DNA of 64,000 bases from Streptomyces piniterrae. GTDB taxonomy: Bacteria; Actinomycetota; Actinomycetes; Streptomycetales; Streptomycetaceae. Where the stretch lies: NCBI RefSeq assembly GCF_005048155.1, contig NZ_SUMB01000005.1, positions 310,001 to 374,000 on the forward strand, given 5' to 3'. Shown here piece after piece: positions 23,772-33,186 of this stretch (position 1 is its first letter; each line of letters starts with the position of its first letter). The notes under the pieces are model-generated. The model saw only the letters and a list, made by a program, of their open reading frames with translations, was not told where the DNA came from and searched no databases. A program made the translations under genes and the position numbers.

Positions 23772-24746
23772 CTACGGGAAATCCGGCGTGAGGCGGGCTT
23801 CCGGGGGCTGGGTGAGCTGCGGTGTGGGCGCGGGGGGCGAGGCGTCCGTGCCCGGGTGACCGTTCGTCGGCCCGGTGCCGTCGTCCGGCGCGGCCGCGCC
23901 CCCGAGTTCGGCGCGCGCCCCGGGGGAGGCGGTCGCGCCGTGCTTCCCCGGTGGCGGGGTGCGGCTCTCGGGCGCGGTGAGCAGCGCGACCGCGGTCGCC
24001 GCCACGACCAGGCCGGTCAGCCCGAGCGCCGCGCGGGTGGTCCACCGGGTGCCGCGCTCGCTGGCGGTCCGTACGGAGCGCGGGGGCGGCGGCGCCACCG
24101 GGTGCGCGGCGGCCAGTCGGGCGAGCCCGTCGTGCAGGATCTCGCCCTTGCGGGCCGGCGGCTGTGCGTCCAGCCCCAGCTCGGGCAGGCGCAGCGCGAC
24201 CGTCTCGCGCGCATGGGCCAGCCGCCGGCCCGCCGCCGGCGTACTCGCCTCCAGTTCGGCCGCGGTCTCGCCGAGGCCGAGCCCGAGCCCGTCGTGCAGC
24301 AGCAGCGTCCGGCGGTACGGGGCGGGCAGCCCCAACAGTGTGTCGAGGAGGGCGCGGTCGGCGGGGGCTGTGGGCGCCGGGGCGGGTGCCGTGGGCGTGG
24401 GTCTTGGCGAGTCCCGCTCCCAGGGCCGCAGTCGGTGCCACGGCGACAGCGCCTCCTCGTAGGTGGCCGCCCGCACCCAGGCCGCCGGGTCCGGGGCCCG
24501 CGCCACCTCCGGCCACTGCCGCCAGGCCAGCTGGAACGCCCGCTCGACGGCCTGCTGCGCGCGCCGGGGCCGCCCGGTGAGCAGATACGCCTGCCGGGTC
24601 AGCGTGGCGGCGTGCCGGTCGTAGAGGGCGTCGAAGGCGGCGGTGGGGTCCGGAAGGGCGGGCTCCGCCGGCTCGCCTGACGGGGAGTCAGCGGCCGGGG
24701 CGGGTACCGGATGCGGACGGTGCTTTCGCTTCTTGCCCTGCGTCAT
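23772..24746 (-). CDS. Membrane-anchored sigma-70-like protein
   Basis: A 324-aa protein. Residues about 35-110 resemble sigma region 2 (FDALYDRHAATLTRQAYLLTG and ERAFQLAWRQWPEVARAPDPAAWVRAATYEEAL), residues about 135-200 resemble region 4 (LLDTLLGLPAPYRRTLLLHDGLGLGLGETAAELEASTPAAGRRLAHARET), and one transmembrane helix follows at about 238-258 (ALGLTGLVVAATAVALL). The N-terminus is a basic/Pro-rich tail, the C-terminus is disordered. Degenerate sigma-like proteins with a C-terminal TM helix are known in Streptomyces next to sucCD; whether it binds DNA is unclear. ATG 24746 is chosen, with GGAG 9 nt upstream. Confidence 0.8.
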   Translation of the reverse strand: MTQGKKRKHRPHPVPAPAADSPSGEPAEPALPDPTAAFDALYDRHAATLTRQAYLLTGRPRRAQQAVERAFQLAWRQWPEVARAPDPAAWVRAATYEEALSPWHRLRPWERDSPRPTPTAPAPAPTAPADRALLDTLLGLPAPYRRTLLLHDGLGLGLGETAAELEASTPAAGRRLAHARETVALRLPELGLDAQPPARKGEILHDGLARLAAAHPVAPPPPRSVRTASERGTRWTTRAALGLTGLVVAATAVALLTAPESRTPPPGKHGATASPGARAELGGAAAPDDGTGPTNGHPGTDASPPAPTPQLTQPPEARLTPDFP

Positions 24747-24913
24747 CTCTGCTTCTCCACGGCGAGGCGATGGGGCACCTCCCGTGCCGTTCGGGCGCGA
24801 GAGGGGTCGGGCGCTCCGGACCAGTGTGAAAACCCGGATAAGCGCATTGCGCGCGACACGTCGGACAGTCGCCCATACATGGACGGAACGGGTGTTATTG
24901 GCAGCATGGCGCT

Positions 24914-26554
24914 GTGAGCCAATTGACTGATCGTGGCCCGACGCTCTCCTCGCACGACCGCGGAGCCGCCCAGCCCTCCGCCGCGACCGGCGCCGCCTTC
25001 CTCGGCGGCGTGCTGGCGGCCTGCCTCGGCCTCGGGGCGTTCGCGGTCGCCGTCCTGCTGATCTGGGTCGCCTCGCTCTACCCGGACGGCTCCCCGACCC
25101 CCGCCCTCCAGCTCTCCGCCGACCTGTGGCTGCTCGCGCACGGCGGCGGCCTCGTACGGAACGCGACGCCGTCCGGCACACCGGCCCCGGTCGAGGTGAC
25201 CCCGATGCTGTTCGTCGCGCTCCCCGTCTGGCTGCTGTACCGGGTCACCCGGCACACCCTGGCGACATCGGCCCGCCGCTTCGACCCCGCCGACCGGACG
25301 GCGAACGGACCGGAATCCACGGTGTCGCCCGGCCTGGCCCCGCGCCCGCTCCTCGGGGCTCTCCTGACCGGATATCTGCTGGTCGCGGGCTGCGCGGTGC
25401 TCTACACCGCGACCGGCCCGGTGGCCGCCGCGCCGCTCAGCGCCGTGCTGTGCGTGACGGGCACCGCGACCGCGACCGTGACCGTCACGGCCTGGCGCAT
25501 CCTCGGCCCCACGGGAGCCGACCTGCTGCCGCCCTCGGTCCGCAGGCTGCTCACCGACTACCGGCACACGGCCCGCCGCGCCCTCCAAGGCGCCCCGCCC
25601 GCCGTCGTGCTCCGGGCCGCGGCCGCCGCCACCCTCGCCCTGCTCGCCAGCGGCGCGCTGCTCCTCCTGCTCGCCCTCGGCCTGCACGCCGGCGAGGCCC
25701 TGCGGGACCTCCGCCACCTCGCACCGGACTGGGCGGGCTGCTGCACGGTGGTGCTGCTGTGCCTCGCGCTGCTCCCCAACGCGGCCGTCTGGGGGGCCGC
25801 GTACGGGCTGGGGCCGGGCTTCACGGTCGGCGCGGGCAGCGCGGTCGGGCCCCTGGGCACGTCCGGCCATCCGGCGCTGCCCCACTTCCCGCTGCTCACC
25901 GGCCTGCCGGACGCGGGCACCGGCCGCCCGCTGACCTGGGCGGTGGCCGCCGCGCCGGTCCTGGCCGGGGTACTGCTCGCCCGGTACGCGGCCAGGCCCC
26001 GGGACACGCACGGGACATGGCGGACCACCGCCGCCGTGGCCGGTTTGGGAGCCGGCGCCTGCGGCGCGGCGATGGCGACCCTCGCATGCTTCTCCGGCGG
26101 CGCGCTCGGCAACGGAGCCCTCGCCGACTTCGGCCCCAACTGGTGGCTCACGGGCCTCGCGGCGGCCGGCTGGACGGCCCTGACCGGCGTCCCCGTGGCA
26201 CTCGTCCTGCGGGCCGTCCACCGGCGCACCAATCGCACCGCCGAGACACCGGAGGCCCGCCGCGGCCGGTCCGTACTCCCACAGGGCCGCCGGAAGCCGG
26301 TGGGGGAGGGGGCGCGGCCGGGGCAGGCCGCACCGGCGGAGACCGCAGGGCAGGCCGGGCACGCCGAGACCGTGGCGCAGGCCGGCCGCGCGGAGACCGG
26401 GCGGCGGAGCGCGGCGCCCGCCGGGGCCGTACGGAGGACCTCGCCCGCCGCGCCGGTACGGACCGCCGCGCCCTGGACCGAGCCGCGGCCCCCGGCGGAC
26501 GGCGCACCGCAACCCGGAGTCCCGAGCGCACCCGACGAGCCCGACGCCGCCTGA
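24914..26554 (+). CDS. PerM/DUF6350-like multi-pass membrane protein
   Basis: A 546-aa membrane protein with about eight hydrophobic segments over residues about 28-430 and a disordered Ala/Glu/Gly-rich cytoplasmic tail. Recognisable pieces: SATGAAFLGGVLAACLGLGAFAVAVLLIWVASL near the start, LPLWLLYR-type TM2 and LLLLALGLHAGEAL-type repeats. It fits the DUF6350 cell-division PerM-like family commonly found next to purN in Streptomyces. GTG 24914 has no strong Shine-Dalgarno and may be leaderless. Divergent from the sigma-like gene across 167 bp, so the two may share a promoter region. Confidence 0.72.
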   Translation: MSQLTDRGPTLSSHDRGAAQPSAATGAAFLGGVLAACLGLGAFAVAVLLIWVASLYPDGSPTPALQLSADLWLLAHGGGLVRNATPSGTPAPVEVTPMLFVALPVWLLYRVTRHTLATSARRFDPADRTANGPESTVSPGLAPRPLLGALLTGYLLVAGCAVLYTATGPVAAAPLSAVLCVTGTATATVTVTAWRILGPTGADLLPPSVRRLLTDYRHTARRALQGAPPAVVLRAAAAATLALLASGALLLLLALGLHAGEALRDLRHLAPDWAGCCTVVLLCLALLPNAAVWGAAYGLGPGFTVGAGSAVGPLGTSGHPALPHFPLLTGLPDAGTGRPLTWAVAAAPVLAGVLLARYAARPRDTHGTWRTTAAVAGLGAGACGAAMATLACFSGGALGNGALADFGPNWWLTGLAAAGWTALTGVPVALVLRAVHRRTNRTAETPEARRGRSVLPQGRRKPVGEGARPGQAAPAETAGQAGHAETVAQAGRAETGRRSAAPAGAVRRTSPAAPVRTAAPWTEPRPPADGAPQPGVPSAPDEPDAA

Positions 26555-26590
26555 GCCAGGGCGGGGCGGCAGCCGCTCCCCTGCGCTCGG

Positions 26591-27436
26591 CTACTCCTGA
26601 GTGCTCAGCAGCGGGCGCAGCTGCTTGGGCAGCAGGTTCTCGCAGGACTTGCTGGCCTGCTGGGTCAGGGCGTCGTCCACGCAGGTGAAGTAGTCGCGGT
26701 AGACGATCTGCAGGGTGAAGGTCGCGGCGACCATCATCAGCGCCAGCGTGGCGGTCACCAGGCCCGCGATGGCCGCGGTCGTCTGCGGCCGGGTGGAGTA
26801 CGCCGAGGACGGGGCGCCCGGCGCGGCGCCGGTCGGGGCGGGGCGGCCCTCCATCGCGGCGGTCGTCGCCTCCGCGGTCGCCTTCGCGGAACTCGGCTTG
26901 GCGCGCAGCGAGCTGATGCTCCAGTAGACCGCCAGCGCGGCCAGCAGCAGCGCGACCTCGGGCAGGCTGAAGAGCACGAAGAAGAACGACCACATGCCGC
27001 CGAGCAGGGCGTAGCGCGCGCGGCGCTGTGCCGGGTCGGTGGGGTCCCAGCGCGGGTTGCCAGGGCCGCCGGGCCCGCCCTGGCCGCCGCCCTGCTGTCC
27101 GCGGCCGCCCGGCCGGGTGCCGAAACCGCCGCTCTGGCGGCCCGGCTGGCGGCTGCTCCACTGGCTGCCCCAGGCCGGGGTCGGCTCGTCCTGCGGGGCC
27201 TGGTCCTGGTCGCCGTTCCGCCCCTGGTCGTGCGGGGCGGGGTGGCGCGGCCGCCACTCCTGGTCGGGGGCGTCGGCCGGTGGCGGCGCGAAGGGGTTGT
27301 CCGACTCGGGGGAGGACGCACCGTCGGCCCCGTTGGACTCTCCGGACTCCGGGGAAGGGGAGTCCGCGGACGAGGACGACGGCGATGACGACGACTTGCG
27401 CTCACGCGGCAGCAGGACCATCCCGGGGGCGGTCAC
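26591..27436 (-). CDS. Pro/Gly/Ser-rich membrane protein of unknown function
   Basis: A 281-aa protein. The first about 140 residues are a disordered Ser/Asp/Glu/Gly/Pro-rich cytoplasmic region (PRERKSSSSPSSSSADSP). Two predicted TM helices at about 168-195 (MWSFFFVLFSLPEVALLLAALAVYW) and about 235-258 (AAIAGLVTATLALMMVAATFTLQI) flank a loop, with a short C-terminal tail. GTG 27436 is preferred because GGGAGGT lies 11 nt upstream; an ATG at 27421 is also possible, and a 49-codon upstream extension seems non-coding. It converges on the PerM-like gene. Confidence 0.7.
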   Translation of the reverse strand: MTAPGMVLLPRERKSSSSPSSSSADSPSPESGESNGADGASSPESDNPFAPPPADAPDQEWRPRHPAPHDQGRNGDQDQAPQDEPTPAWGSQWSSRQPGRQSGGFGTRPGGRGQQGGGQGGPGGPGNPRWDPTDPAQRRARYALLGGMWSFFFVLFSLPEVALLLAALAVYWSISSLRAKPSSAKATAEATTAAMEGRPAPTGAAPGAPSSAYSTRPQTTAAIAGLVTATLALMMVAATFTLQIVYRDYFTCVDDALTQQASKSCENLLPKQLRPLLSTQE

Positions 27437-27821
27437 GGGTTGTGGGTACCTCCCAGCGATAGTCGCGGGAGGGAGGAGGAGGGCCGCGCGGCGGCGTCGG
27501 ACCGGCATCTGGAGTGTGTCTTCCCCTTGTCTTGGCCGCCCTTCCGGCCGGTGGGCCAGGCGGTCGATCACCACGAACTGCATGCGTTCTCACGCCCGAC
27601 GCTACCTCCCGCGCCCGCCCCCGTCCCGTGGGGGCCGCGCGCGGTGCCGGTATCGTTGCTGACGGTCGGCGCCTTCGTAGGGTTCCCCGTATTCACGCGA
27701 CCCATGGCTTCGTACGACCGTACAAACCGCCAACGGCATGCTCCGGCCGGCGCCATACATCCGCTAGACAGCCGTAAGTCGTCCGCAGAAGAGCAGCACC
27801 CCCGCGAGAAAGACCCCCGAC
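27437..27821. other. Gene-free stretch upstream of purN
   Basis: About 385 bp that must carry the purNH promoter and the promoter for the divergent membrane protein. I find no clear -10/-35 pair, riboswitch-like fold or repeat. Short frames here look like noise. Confidence 0.4.
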
Positions 27822-28493
27822 GTGGCTCCCCCTCTCCCGCCGTCCCGCCCGGCCTCCCCCAGCCCGGCCTCCGCACCGCGCCCCGCCCGCATCGTCGTGC
27901 TCGTCTCCGGTTCGGGGACGAACCTCCAGGCGCTGCTCGACGCCATCGCCGAGGAGGGGGCGGCGGCCTACGGCGCCGAGATCGTGGCCGTGGGCGCCGA
28001 CCGTGCCGCCATCGCGGGGCTGGAGCGCGCCGAGCGGGCCGGTCTGCCGACGTTCGTCCGCCGGGTCAAGGACTACGACAGCCGCGCGGCCTGGGACGTG
28101 GCGCTCACCGAGGCGACCGCCGGGTACGAGCCGGACCTCGTCGTCTCGGCCGGCTTCATGAAGATCCTCGGGAAGGAATTCCTGGCCCGTTTCGGCGGCC
28201 GGACGGTCAACACGCACCCGGCGCTGCTGCCCAGTTTTCCCGGTGCCCACGGCGTGCGCGACGCGCTCGCGTACGGCGCGAAGGTCACCGGATGCACCGT
28301 CCACTTCGTCGACGACGGCGTCGACACCGGCCCGATCATCGCCCAGGGCGTGGTCGAGGTCCGGGACGAGGACGACGAATCCGCGCTGCATGAGCGCATC
28401 AAGGAAGTCGAGCGATCGCTGCTCGTCGAGGTCGTGGGGCGTCTGGCCCGGCACGGCTACCGCATTGAGGGACGAAAGGTACGTATCTCGTGA
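27822..28493 (+). CDS. purN: Phosphoribosylglycinamide formyltransferase 1
   Basis: A 223-aa enzyme that transfers a formyl group from 10-formyl-THF to GAR in purine synthesis step 3. After a 23-residue Pro/Ser-rich extension, it has the family's RIVVLVSGSGTNLQALLDA, and the catalytic block NTHPALLPSFPGAHGVRDAL (Asn and His), then CTVHFVDDGVDTGPIIAQ with the conserved Asp. GTG 27822 is the likely start, but the extension suggests that a start closer to residue 20 is also possible. Its stop overlaps the purH start (GTGA). Confidence 0.96.
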   Translation: MAPPLPPSRPASPSPASAPRPARIVVLVSGSGTNLQALLDAIAEEGAAAYGAEIVAVGADRAAIAGLERAERAGLPTFVRRVKDYDSRAAWDVALTEATAGYEPDLVVSAGFMKILGKEFLARFGGRTVNTHPALLPSFPGAHGVRDALAYGAKVTGCTVHFVDDGVDTGPIIAQGVVEVRDEDDESALHERIKEVERSLLVEVVGRLARHGYRIEGRKVRIS

Positions 28494-30055
28494 CCGCCAC
28501 CGAAGGCACCCAGCGGCCCATCCGCCGCGCACTCGTCAGCGTCTATGACAAGTCCGGGCTGGAGGAGCTGGCTCAGGGCCTGCACGCGGCGGGCGTCCAG
28601 CTCGTCTCGACCGGGTCGACGGCCGCGAAGATCGCCGCGGCCGGGGTTCCGGTCACCAAGGTCGAGGAGCTCACCGGCTTCCCCGAGTGCCTCGACGGCC
28701 GGGTCAAGACCCTGCACCCCAAGGTGCACGCCGGCATCCTCGCCGACCTGCGGCTGCCCGACCACCAGCAGCAGCTGGCCGACCTCGGCGTGGAGCCGTT
28801 CGACCTCGTCGTCGTGAACCTCTACCCGTTCAAGGAGACCGTCGCCTCCGGCGCCACCGCCGACGAGTGCGTCGAGCAGATCGACATCGGCGGTCCTTCG
28901 ATGGTCCGCGCCGCCGCCAAGAACCACCCCTCCGTCGCGGTCGTCACGGACCCGGCCGCGTACGCCGCGGTCCTCCAGGCGGTCAAGGAGGGCGGCTTCA
29001 CGCTGGGGGTGCGCAAGCGGTTCGCCGCGGCGGCGTTCCGGCACACCGCCGCCTACGACGTCGCCGTGGCCTCCTGGTTCGCCGAGGACTACGCGGCCGC
29101 AGACGACTCGGGCCTGCCCGCCTTCCTCGGCGCCACCTATGAGCGCAAGAACGTGCTGCGCTACGGCGAGAACCCGCACCAGGGCGCCGCGCTGTACGTC
29201 AACGGCGAGGGCGGCCTCGCCGAGGCGGAGCAGCTGCACGGCAAGGAGATGTCGTACAACAACTACACCGACACGGACGCCGCGCGCCGTGCCGCGTACG
29301 ACCACACCGAGCCCTGTGTCGCGATCATCAAGCACGCCAACCCGTGCGGGATCGCGGTCGGTGTCGATGTCGCCGAGGCGCACCGCAAGGCGCACGAGTG
29401 CGACCCGCTGTCCGCGTTCGGCGGCGTGATCGCCGTCAACCGCCCGGTGTCCGTGGCGATGGCCGAGCAGGTCGCGGAGATCTTCACCGAGGTCATCGTG
29501 GCGCCCGACTACGAGGACGGCGCGGTCGAGGTCCTCGCCCGCAAGAAGAACATCCGGGTGCTGCGCGCCCCCGGAGCGCCGGCCAACCCGGTCGAGGTCA
29601 AGGCCGTCGACGGCGGCGCGCTCCTCCAGGTCACCGACCGGCTCCAGGCCGACGGCGACGACCCGGCCAACTGGACGCTCGCCACCGGCGAGGCGCTGTC
29701 CGCCGTGGAGCTGGCCGAGCTGTCCTTCGCCTGGAAGGCGTGCCGCGCGGTGAAGTCCAACGCGATCCTGCTCGCCAAGGACGGCGCCTCGGTCGGCGTC
29801 GGCATGGGCCAGGTCAACCGGGTGGACTCCTGCAAGCTGGCCGTCGAGCGCGCGGGCGAGGAGCGGGCGCGCGGCGCGTACGCCGCCTCCGACGCGTTCT
29901 TCCCCTTCCCCGACGGCGCGGAGATCCTCATCGCGGCCGGCGTGAAGGCCATCGTCCAGCCGGGCGGTTCGATCCGTGACGAGCTGGTCGTCGAGGCCGC
30001 GAAGAAGGCGGGCGTGACGATGTACCTCACGGGGACGCGGCACTTCTTCCACTGA
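28490..30055 (+). CDS. purH: Bifunctional AICAR transformylase/IMP cyclohydrolase
   Basis: A 521-aa enzyme catalysing the last two steps of IMP synthesis. The N-terminal MGS-like cyclohydrolase has ALVSVYDKSGLEELAQGL, STGSTAAKI and DGRVKTLHPKVHAGIL. The C-terminal AICAR formyltransferase has RYGENPHQGAALY, the catalytic KHANPCGIA and a terminal GVTMYLTGTRHFFH. Length is normal. It overlaps purN by 4 nt (GTGA), so the pair is co-translated; a strong terminator follows 21 bp later. Confidence 0.98.
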   Translation: MTATEGTQRPIRRALVSVYDKSGLEELAQGLHAAGVQLVSTGSTAAKIAAAGVPVTKVEELTGFPECLDGRVKTLHPKVHAGILADLRLPDHQQQLADLGVEPFDLVVVNLYPFKETVASGATADECVEQIDIGGPSMVRAAAKNHPSVAVVTDPAAYAAVLQAVKEGGFTLGVRKRFAAAAFRHTAAYDVAVASWFAEDYAAADDSGLPAFLGATYERKNVLRYGENPHQGAALYVNGEGGLAEAEQLHGKEMSYNNYTDTDAARRAAYDHTEPCVAIIKHANPCGIAVGVDVAEAHRKAHECDPLSAFGGVIAVNRPVSVAMAEQVAEIFTEVIVAPDYEDGAVEVLARKKNIRVLRAPGAPANPVEVKAVDGGALLQVTDRLQADGDDPANWTLATGEALSAVELAELSFAWKACRAVKSNAILLAKDGASVGVGMGQVNRVDSCKLAVERAGEERARGAYAASDAFFPFPDGAEILIAAGVKAIVQPGGSIRDELVVEAAKKAGVTMYLTGTRHFFH

Positions 30056-30076
30056 CCGTCCGTCAGGCGGCCCCAA

Positions 30077-30120
30077 CGGCACAGGGCTCCCACCGCGCGT
30101 GCGGTGGGAGCCCTGTGCCG
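30077..30120 (+). terminator. Perfect 20-bp stem terminator after purH
   Basis: CGGCACAGGGCTCCCACCGC at 30077-30096 pairs perfectly with its complement at 30101-30120 around a GCGT loop. It is placed between the convergent purH and the following minus-strand gene, so it may terminate both. No T-run. Confidence 0.9.
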
Positions 30121-30149
30121 GTCTTGCCCGGGGCGTACGCCCCTGGACG

Positions 30150-30710
30150 TCAGTAGCGCGGCCGGTTGAACCAGGCGGTGCCGTCGTCCTTGGAGACGAA
30201 GACGATGATCAGGATCCCGAGGACGGTGTGCACCAGGCCGAAGGGGAACGAGAGCAGGCTGACCAGGGTGTTGGCGACACCGAAGATGATGGTGCCGACG
30301 CGGACGCCGGAGCCGCCGTTGCCGAACTGGGCACCCAGCATGATCGCGGCGCCTATGAACAGCACGATCACCACGATCACGGCGATCAGCAGGCCCTTGC
30401 CGACGTTCATCGCGGTCATCGCGTCGGACGTGGTGTATTCGGACGCGTTCTTCGACGCCTTGCTGACGCTGCCCAGACCCATCACGGCGAAGATCAGGCC
30501 GATCAGGTTCAGGCCGGCGAGCACGAAGAGCATCACGCGCGCCGCCTTCACACCGCCCGGCATGACGGTCGGATAGGGCGCGGGCGCGCCGGGCATCATC
30601 CCGCCGCCCGGGTAGGCGCCGTAAGGCGACGGCGGCTGCTGCTGGGGGTAGCCGTAGCCGGGCTGCTGGCCCGGAGGCGGACCGTAGGGATTCGGGTTCG
30701 GATAGCTCAC
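30150..30710 (-). CDS. Pro/Tyr/Gln/Gly-rich small membrane protein
   Basis: A 186-aa protein. The N-terminal about 50 residues are a Pro/Gln/Tyr/Gly-rich tail (GQQPGYGYPQQQPPSPYG), then two or three TM helices: about 57-80 (ARVMLFVLAGLNLIGLIFAVMG), about 105-127 (GLLIAVIVVIVLFIGAAIML) and about 138-172. No enzymatic motif. Its N-terminal tail resembles that of the neighbouring RDD gene, 184 bp upstream in the same direction. Function unknown. Confidence 0.8.
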   Translation of the reverse strand: MSYPNPNPYGPPPGQQPGYGYPQQQPPSPYGAYPGGGMMPGAPAPYPTVMPGGVKAARVMLFVLAGLNLIGLIFAVMGLGSVSKASKNASEYTTSDAMTAMNVGKGLLIAVIVVIVLFIGAAIMLGAQFGNGGSGVRVGTIIFGVANTLVSLLSFPFGLVHTVLGILIIVFVSKDDGTAWFNRPRY

Positions 30711-30809
30711 GAGCGGTGTCCTTCGGGCTTCATGACCGGATTTCAGTGTCGTGGAGGACGGTAGCCAACGGCCTCGGCGGGCCGCCTCGCACCTCCCCCT
30801 CAGCGCCGC

Positions 30810-30844
30810 GAAGGCCCCGATCGCGCGGTTGCGAGGGGGCCTTC
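30810..30844 (-). terminator. Hairpin downstream of the RDD gene
   Basis: GAAGGCCCC (30810-30818) pairs with GGGGCCTTC (30836-30844) across a 17-nt GC-rich loop. It lies 50 bp past the RDD-family gene and before the next minus-strand gene, so it probably separates the two transcripts. Confidence 0.7.
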
Positions 30845-30894
30845 GGGACGAGGTGTCCGGCGGGCAGTGTGACCGGCCGGACGGGAAGCGGGTG

Positions 30895-31620
30895 TTATGC
30901 CTTGACGACCACCGTGCCGACGACCTTGTCGGCGAACGTCTGGCTCTTCTCGTCCCACAGCGGCCACAAGAAGCCGATCAGGCAAGGCTCGTCGAGGATG
31001 TGGCAGAGCTTGCGGCCGAAGGCCAGACCGAAGCCGAGCGGCTGGCCGTTCATCTCGCGGACGACCCGGATGCCCAGGGCCTTCTTGCCCGGGGTCTGGC
31101 CGGTCTTGCCTTCCTTGGCCACCATCCAGAATCCGAGGCCGATGCCGAGCAGGCTGACCAGGATGACGACGATGAGGAGCCCGACGCCGATGCCGGCGTT
31201 CGTGTTGTTCGCCGAGTCGTAGGCGTCGCTGATGCACGAGTAGTCGCCCGCGGCGCAGTGCGAGGTGTCCGGCGTGGTGGTCGCCGCGGCGGCCGCCGAG
31301 AACCAGGCCACCATGAGGATGATGGTCGGGAGCAGACCGACGATGAGGTAGTCGATGAGGAAGGCACCGACCCGCGCGCCCCAGCTCGCGTACGCGCTCG
31401 GCATACCCGGCTGGCCGTACGGAGCCGGCTGCTGCGGGTAGCCGTAACCCGCGGGCTGCGCCTGCTGCTGCGGGTAACCGTAGGGCTGCTGCGGCGGCGC
31501 CTGCTGCGGGTAGCCGTAGCCCGGCTGCGCCTGCGGCGGTACGGGGGGCTGCTGGCCGTACGGGCCCTGCGGCGCCTGCGGCGGCTGGCCGTAGGGGTTG
31601 TTCGGGTCGCCGAAGCTCAT
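30895..31620 (-). CDS. RDD-family membrane protein with Pro/Tyr/Gln tail
   Basis: A 241-aa protein. Residues 1-75 are repeats of GYGYPQQ/PQQPYG type, then an RDD domain begins: ASWGARVGAFLIDYLIVGLLPTIILMVAWF, a second TM region at GIGVGLLIVVILVSLLGIGLG, and the family block KEGKTGQTPGKKALGIRVVREMNGQPLGFGLAFGRKL. RDD proteins are small multi-pass membrane proteins of unclear function. ATG 31620 follows a GGAGG with 9 nt spacing. The tail is shared in style with the neighbouring 186-aa protein. Confidence 0.87.
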   Translation of the reverse strand: MSFGDPNNPYGQPPQAPQGPYGQQPPVPPQAQPGYGYPQQAPPQQPYGYPQQQAQPAGYGYPQQPAPYGQPGMPSAYASWGARVGAFLIDYLIVGLLPTIILMVAWFSAAAAATTTPDTSHCAAGDYSCISDAYDSANNTNAGIGVGLLIVVILVSLLGIGLGFWMVAKEGKTGQTPGKKALGIRVVREMNGQPLGFGLAFGRKLCHILDEPCLIGFLWPLWDEKSQTFADKVVGTVVVKA

Positions 31621-31865
31621 GTGGTTCTTTCCTCCGTTGGGGACGACGCAGCCGTGACTCGGAGGAAAAACAGGTTTCACTGGCCCGCCCCCGACGATGC
31701 CTGCGGCACTCGACCGACAATCCTTCTAGTTGCGCATTACTCCTGTCCAGTCAAGGCGGCAAGACGTTGTGCAAGTGCAATGATCAATTCCGGTCGGCTC
31801 GGCGACAACCTGATATCGCGTGCCCTGATTGGAACCGGGCCGCCCCCATCCGCGAGGATGGAACC

Positions 31866-32729
31866 ATGACTGCCCAGATTCTGGATGGCAAGGCCACCGC
31901 CGCCGCGATCAAGTCCGAGCTCACCGCCCGCGTCGAGGCGCTGAAGGCCAAGGGTGTGCAGCCCGGCCTCGGCACCCTCCTGGTCGGTGACGACCCCGGC
32001 AGCCGCTGGTACGTCAACGGCAAGCACCGCGACTGCGCGCAGGTCGGCATCGCCTCGATTCAGCGTGAACTGCCGGAGACGGCCACCCAGGAGGAGATCG
32101 AGGCGGTCGTACGGGAGCTCAACGAGGACCCCGCCTGCACCGGCTACATCGTCCAACTCCCGCTCCCCAAGGGCATCGACGCCAACCGCGTCCTGGAGCT
32201 GATGGACCCGGCCAAGGACGCCGACGGGCTGCACCCGGTGAGCCTGGGCAAGCTGGTGCTCGGCGTCGAGGGCCCGCTGCCGTGCACCCCGTACGGCATC
32301 GTGCAGCTGCTGCGGCGGCACGGCGTGGAGATCAAGGGCGCGGACGTGGTCGTCGTCGGCCGGGGCATCACCATCGGCCGCCCGATGCCGCTGGTGCTGA
32401 CCCGCAAGTCGGAGAACGCGACCGTGACCCAGTGCCACACCGGCACCCGCGATCTGTCCGCGCACCTCAAGCAGGCCGACATCATCGTCGCCGCGGCCGG
32501 TGTGCCGCACATCATCAAGCCCGAGGACGTGAAGCCGGGCGCGGCCGTCCTGGACGTCGGCGTCAGCCGGGACGAGAACGGCAAGATCGTCGGCGATGTG
32601 CACCCGGGCGTCGCCGAGGTGGCCGGCTGGGTCGCCCCCAACCCGGGCGGCGTCGGCCCCATGACCCGCGCCCAGCTGCTGGTCAACGTCGTCGAGGCGG
32701 CCGAGCGCGCCGCCGGCCCGGACGCCTGA
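31866..32729 (+). CDS. folD: Methylenetetrahydrofolate dehydrogenase/cyclohydrolase
   Basis: A 287-aa bifunctional enzyme making 10-formyl-THF, which purN and purH consume. It has the family segments GTLLVGDDPGSRWYVNGKHRDCAQVGI, with the catalytic Lys in NGKHRD, VQLPLPKGIDANRVLELMDPAKDADGLHP, TPYGIVQLLRR and VVVVGRGITIGRPM (NADP site), ending GGVGPMTRAQLLVN. The usual DVDG is DADG here. ATG 31866 is chosen; in-frame codons upstream do not resemble FolD. A DUF3017 gene follows 19 bp later. Confidence 0.97.
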   Translation: MTAQILDGKATAAAIKSELTARVEALKAKGVQPGLGTLLVGDDPGSRWYVNGKHRDCAQVGIASIQRELPETATQEEIEAVVRELNEDPACTGYIVQLPLPKGIDANRVLELMDPAKDADGLHPVSLGKLVLGVEGPLPCTPYGIVQLLRRHGVEIKGADVVVVGRGITIGRPMPLVLTRKSENATVTQCHTGTRDLSAHLKQADIIVAAAGVPHIIKPEDVKPGAAVLDVGVSRDENGKIVGDVHPGVAEVAGWVAPNPGGVGPMTRAQLLVNVVEAAERAAGPDA

Positions 32730-32748
32730 GGGGACTGAGGTGGCAGCC

Positions 32749-33186
32749 ATGGGTGCCGAAGCGCATTCGGACCAGGCGTCCGAGCCGCAGCGCTCCTCGC
32801 GGCGGTTTCCGCTGCTGACCCGGGACACGGCCCGGCCGGAGGGCGGCGGCCGGGCCGCCGCCGGCGGCTTCCCCGCGCCGGCCCGGCAGTGGCCGCTGCT
32901 CGCCGTCATGGGCGGCGTGGCGGTCGGGCTGCTGCTGGTGGCCGTCGACGTGTTCCGTATCGGGACGCTGCTGATCGGGCTGTCGCTGTTCGCGGGCGCG
33001 GTGCTGCGCTGGGCCCTGCCGTCGGTGGGGATGCTGGCGGTGCGCTCCCGGTTCACCGACATGGCGCTCTACGGGCTGCTCGGTTTCGTGATCGTGATCC
33101 TGGCGCTGATGGTGCAGCCCAAGCCGTGGCTGCACATCCCGTTCCTGGACGACATCGTGCACTTCACGGTGCGCTCCGAGCCCTGA
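32749..33186 (+). CDS. DUF3017-like small membrane protein
   Basis: A 145-aa protein with a Pro/Ala-rich hydrophilic N-terminus and three hydrophobic segments: about 50-66 (WPLLAVMGGVAVGLLLVAVDVFRIG), about 70-87 (LLIGLSLFAGAVLRWALP) and about 108-122 (ALYGLLGFVIVILALMVQP). The arrangement and its position just after folD match DUF3017 membrane proteins of actinobacteria. ATG 32749 is chosen because GAGGTGG precedes it by 5 nt; a GTG at 32740 lacks an SD. Probably cotranscribed with folD. Confidence 0.78.
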   Translation: MGAEAHSDQASEPQRSSRRFPLLTRDTARPEGGGRAAAGGFPAPARQWPLLAVMGGVAVGLLLVAVDVFRIGTLLIGLSLFAGAVLRWALPSVGMLAVRSRFTDMALYGLLGFVIVILALMVQPKPWLHIPFLDDIVHFTVRSEP